Source: Methylotenera oryzisoli (GTDB lineage Bacteria > Pseudomonadota > Gammaproteobacteria > Burkholderiales > Methylophilaceae). From it: DNA of 64,000 bases. The position numbers and the translations under genes are program-made. The DNA lies in contig CAMDTL010000002.1 in NCBI GenBank assembly GCA_945907735.1, positions 120,663-184,662 on the forward strand. The letters are read 5' to 3'. Positions 62,833 to 64,000 of this stretch are shown here, piece by piece. The notes under the pieces are model-generated. The model did no database searches, was not told the origin of the DNA, and saw nothing but the letters and a program-made list of their open reading frames with translations. The stretch's first letter is position 1. Each line of letters opens with the position of its first letter.

Positions 62833-64000
62833 ATGCCAAAGCTAGCAGAACGCCTAACCGATGCGAAGATTAAGAATGCCAAGGCTAAAGAAAAGCCATT
62901 TAAATTAGCAGCTGGACGAGGTTTGCATTTATTGGTTAAAGCCGATGGTTCAAAGCATTGGCAATTTAGGTTTAGGTTTGACGGTAAAGAAAATACCATA
63001 GCGTTTGGACGTTATCCCGAAGTTTCATTGACTACTGCGGAGCAAAATGCTACTGGCGCATTAGAGTTATTAACCAAGGGTATCAATCCTAGTGAAAATA
63101 AAAAGGCGACTAAATCCGCTAAAACGGGTGCGCTGGCAAATAGCTTTGAAGTATTAGCGCGTGAATGGGCGTTAAGTTACTTTAAAAACAAAACAGCAGC
63201 ACATCAAGAGCGCACCATGAGGCGGTTAGAGCTTTACTTGCTTCCGTGGCTAGGGAGCAAGGCTATATCTGAAATTACAGCACCACAAATTTTAGAAGCG
63301 GTTAAGCGGATTGCTAACTTAAATAAACTTGAAACGGCTCATCGAACACTGCAAGCCACTAGCCAAGTTTTTCGCTATGCGGTGCAAACTGGCAGAGCAT
63401 TACGTGACCCATGCGTGGATTTAAGAGGTGCTTTACCTAGCGCCGTGGTTAAGCACATGGCATCATTTACAGAGCCTAAAGAGATTGCAGAGCTATTGCG
63501 CGCAATAGATGGCTTCACAGGCTCTTTTACCGTAAAGACAGCACTTAGTTTATCCCCATTAGTATTTACGCGCCCTAGCGAGCTAAGGACGGCTAAATGG
63601 GCTGATATTGATTTGGATGCTAACGAGTGGCGTTATCGTGTAAGTAAAACTAACACCATGCACCTCGTCCCGCTATCAACGCAGGCAGCCAAATTGTTTG
63701 CTGAAATGAAAGAAGTAAGCGGACATGGCGAATTTGTTTTTCAAGGTGGTCATGACCCTAAAAAGCCTATGAGCGCTGCTGCTATTAATGCAGCATTGCA
63801 GCGTATGGGCTATGACACAAAAACTGAAATTACAGCACATGGCTTTAGAGCAATGGCACGAACTATCTTGCACGAACGCTTAAATGTTGACCCATACATC
63901 ATAGAACATCAACTGGCGCACAAAGTACCTGATGCATTGGGTGCAGCATATAACCGTACTAAATTGATTGAGCAGCGAATCGTTATGATGCAGACATGGG
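62833..64000 (+). CDS. P4-type tyrosine integrase at ssrA, 3' end outside window
   Basis: Site-specific recombinase of the DUF4102-plus-phage-integrase type. ATG 62833 (MPKLAERLTDAKIKNAKAKE) has AAGGA upstream. N-terminal DUF4102 arm-binding domain (about 1-90: KPFKLAAGRGLHLLVKADGS, KHWQFRF), core-binding SAM-like domain (about 105-190), and the catalytic domain with Arg in FTRPSELRTAKW, HGFRAMARTIL, HQLAHKVPDALGAAY with the nucleophile Tyr near residue 374. All catalytic residues are present; only the last residues are cut by the window. Placed immediately after ssrA, a classic genomic-island edge; the cargo and attR lie beyond the window. Confidence 0.95.
   Translation, partial: MPKLAERLTDAKIKNAKAKEKPFKLAAGRGLHLLVKADGSKHWQFRFRFDGKENTIAFGRYPEVSLTTAEQNATGALELLTKGINPSENKKATKSAKTGALANSFEVLAREWALSYFKNKTAAHQERTMRRLELYLLPWLGSKAISEITAPQILEAVKRIANLNKLETAHRTLQATSQVFRYAVQTGRALRDPCVDLRGALPSAVVKHMASFTEPKEIAELLRAIDGFTGSFTVKTALSLSPLVFTRPSELRTAKWADIDLDANEWRYRVSKTNTMHLVPLSTQAAKLFAEMKEVSGHGEFVFQGGHDPKKPMSAAAINAALQRMGYDTKTEITAHGFRAMARTILHERLNVDPYIIEHQLAHKVPDALGAAYNRTKLIEQRIVMMQTW

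Overview
The window looks like a chromosomal segment of a low-GC betaproteobacterial methylotroph, most likely Methylophilaceae (Methylotenera-like). This is inferred from housekeeping proteins and neighbourhoods (RnfH-RatA-SmpB beside guaBA, a lipoyl-domain LpdA in an aceE-aceF-lpdA cluster, a MoxY-like sensor kinase, a tmRNA tag ANDETYSLAA). No rRNA gene marker is present, so the genus is not proven. Most of the sequence is a dense housekeeping backbone; the unusual material lies in the gaps.

Layout. 1-1.1 kb: 5'-truncated GT4 glycosyltransferase. 1.1-5.8 kb: pstSCAB-phoU on the minus strand, with a PHO box before pstS and a hairpin after it. 6.2-8.6 kb: birA-coaX-SPOR-like protein. 8.6-14.4 kb: pyruvate dehydrogenase aceE-aceF-lpdA (minus). 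14.7-17.3 kb: M17 peptidase, then a decayed zone (IS30 transposase tail, a short phosphoglycerate-mutase-like ORF, a PepSY tail, palindromes). 17.3-19.2 kb: dapD, tRNA-Arg(CCU), and an AT-rich island of about 0.8 kb between two copies of the tRNA 3' half. 19.2-25.1 kb: ABC-F (Uup), Rep helicase, YlqF GTPase, a methyltransferase. 25.1-36.1 kb: DNA ligase remnant, HrpA, a TonB-like protein, G3E GTPase, RNB nuclease, a spermidine-synthase-like protein, an RlmL-like methylase, a MazG-like hydrolase, Tpx. 36.3-42.2 kb: dnaE-accA-tilS. 42.2-46.8 kb: a NarL/MoxX-MoxY-type two-component system divergent from a TonB-dependent receptor. 46.8-48.5 kb: purT coupled to a truncated haemoglobin. 48.6-51.8 kb: two DEAD-box helicases. 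52.2-54.1 kb: typA. 54.2-60.5 kb: guaB, an inserted frameshifted four-helix-bundle gene, guaA, greB-like, nitroreductase, ybiT. 60.7-64 kb: a frameshifted DUF4124 gene, rnfH, ratA, smpB, ssrA, and a P4-type integrase at the 3' end of ssrA that runs off the window.

How it fits together. The backbone supplies phosphate uptake, carbon entry into acetyl-CoA and fatty acids (PDH, AccA), purine synthesis (PurT, GuaB, GuaA), replication and translation quality control (DnaE, Rep, HrpA, TypA, tmRNA/SmpB). Two RNA genes (tRNA-Arg and ssrA) have been used as integration sites. Several small genes are caught in mid-decay: frameshifts by an 8-bp tandem repeat, by a TA dinucleotide and by a single base, plus gene tails. 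A 37-nt hairpin repeat occurs three times in intergenic positions. I found no CRISPR array, rRNA operon or complete IS. The nearest thing to an undescribed system is the tRNA-Arg mini-island, which encodes one unrecognised acidic protein and no recombinase.
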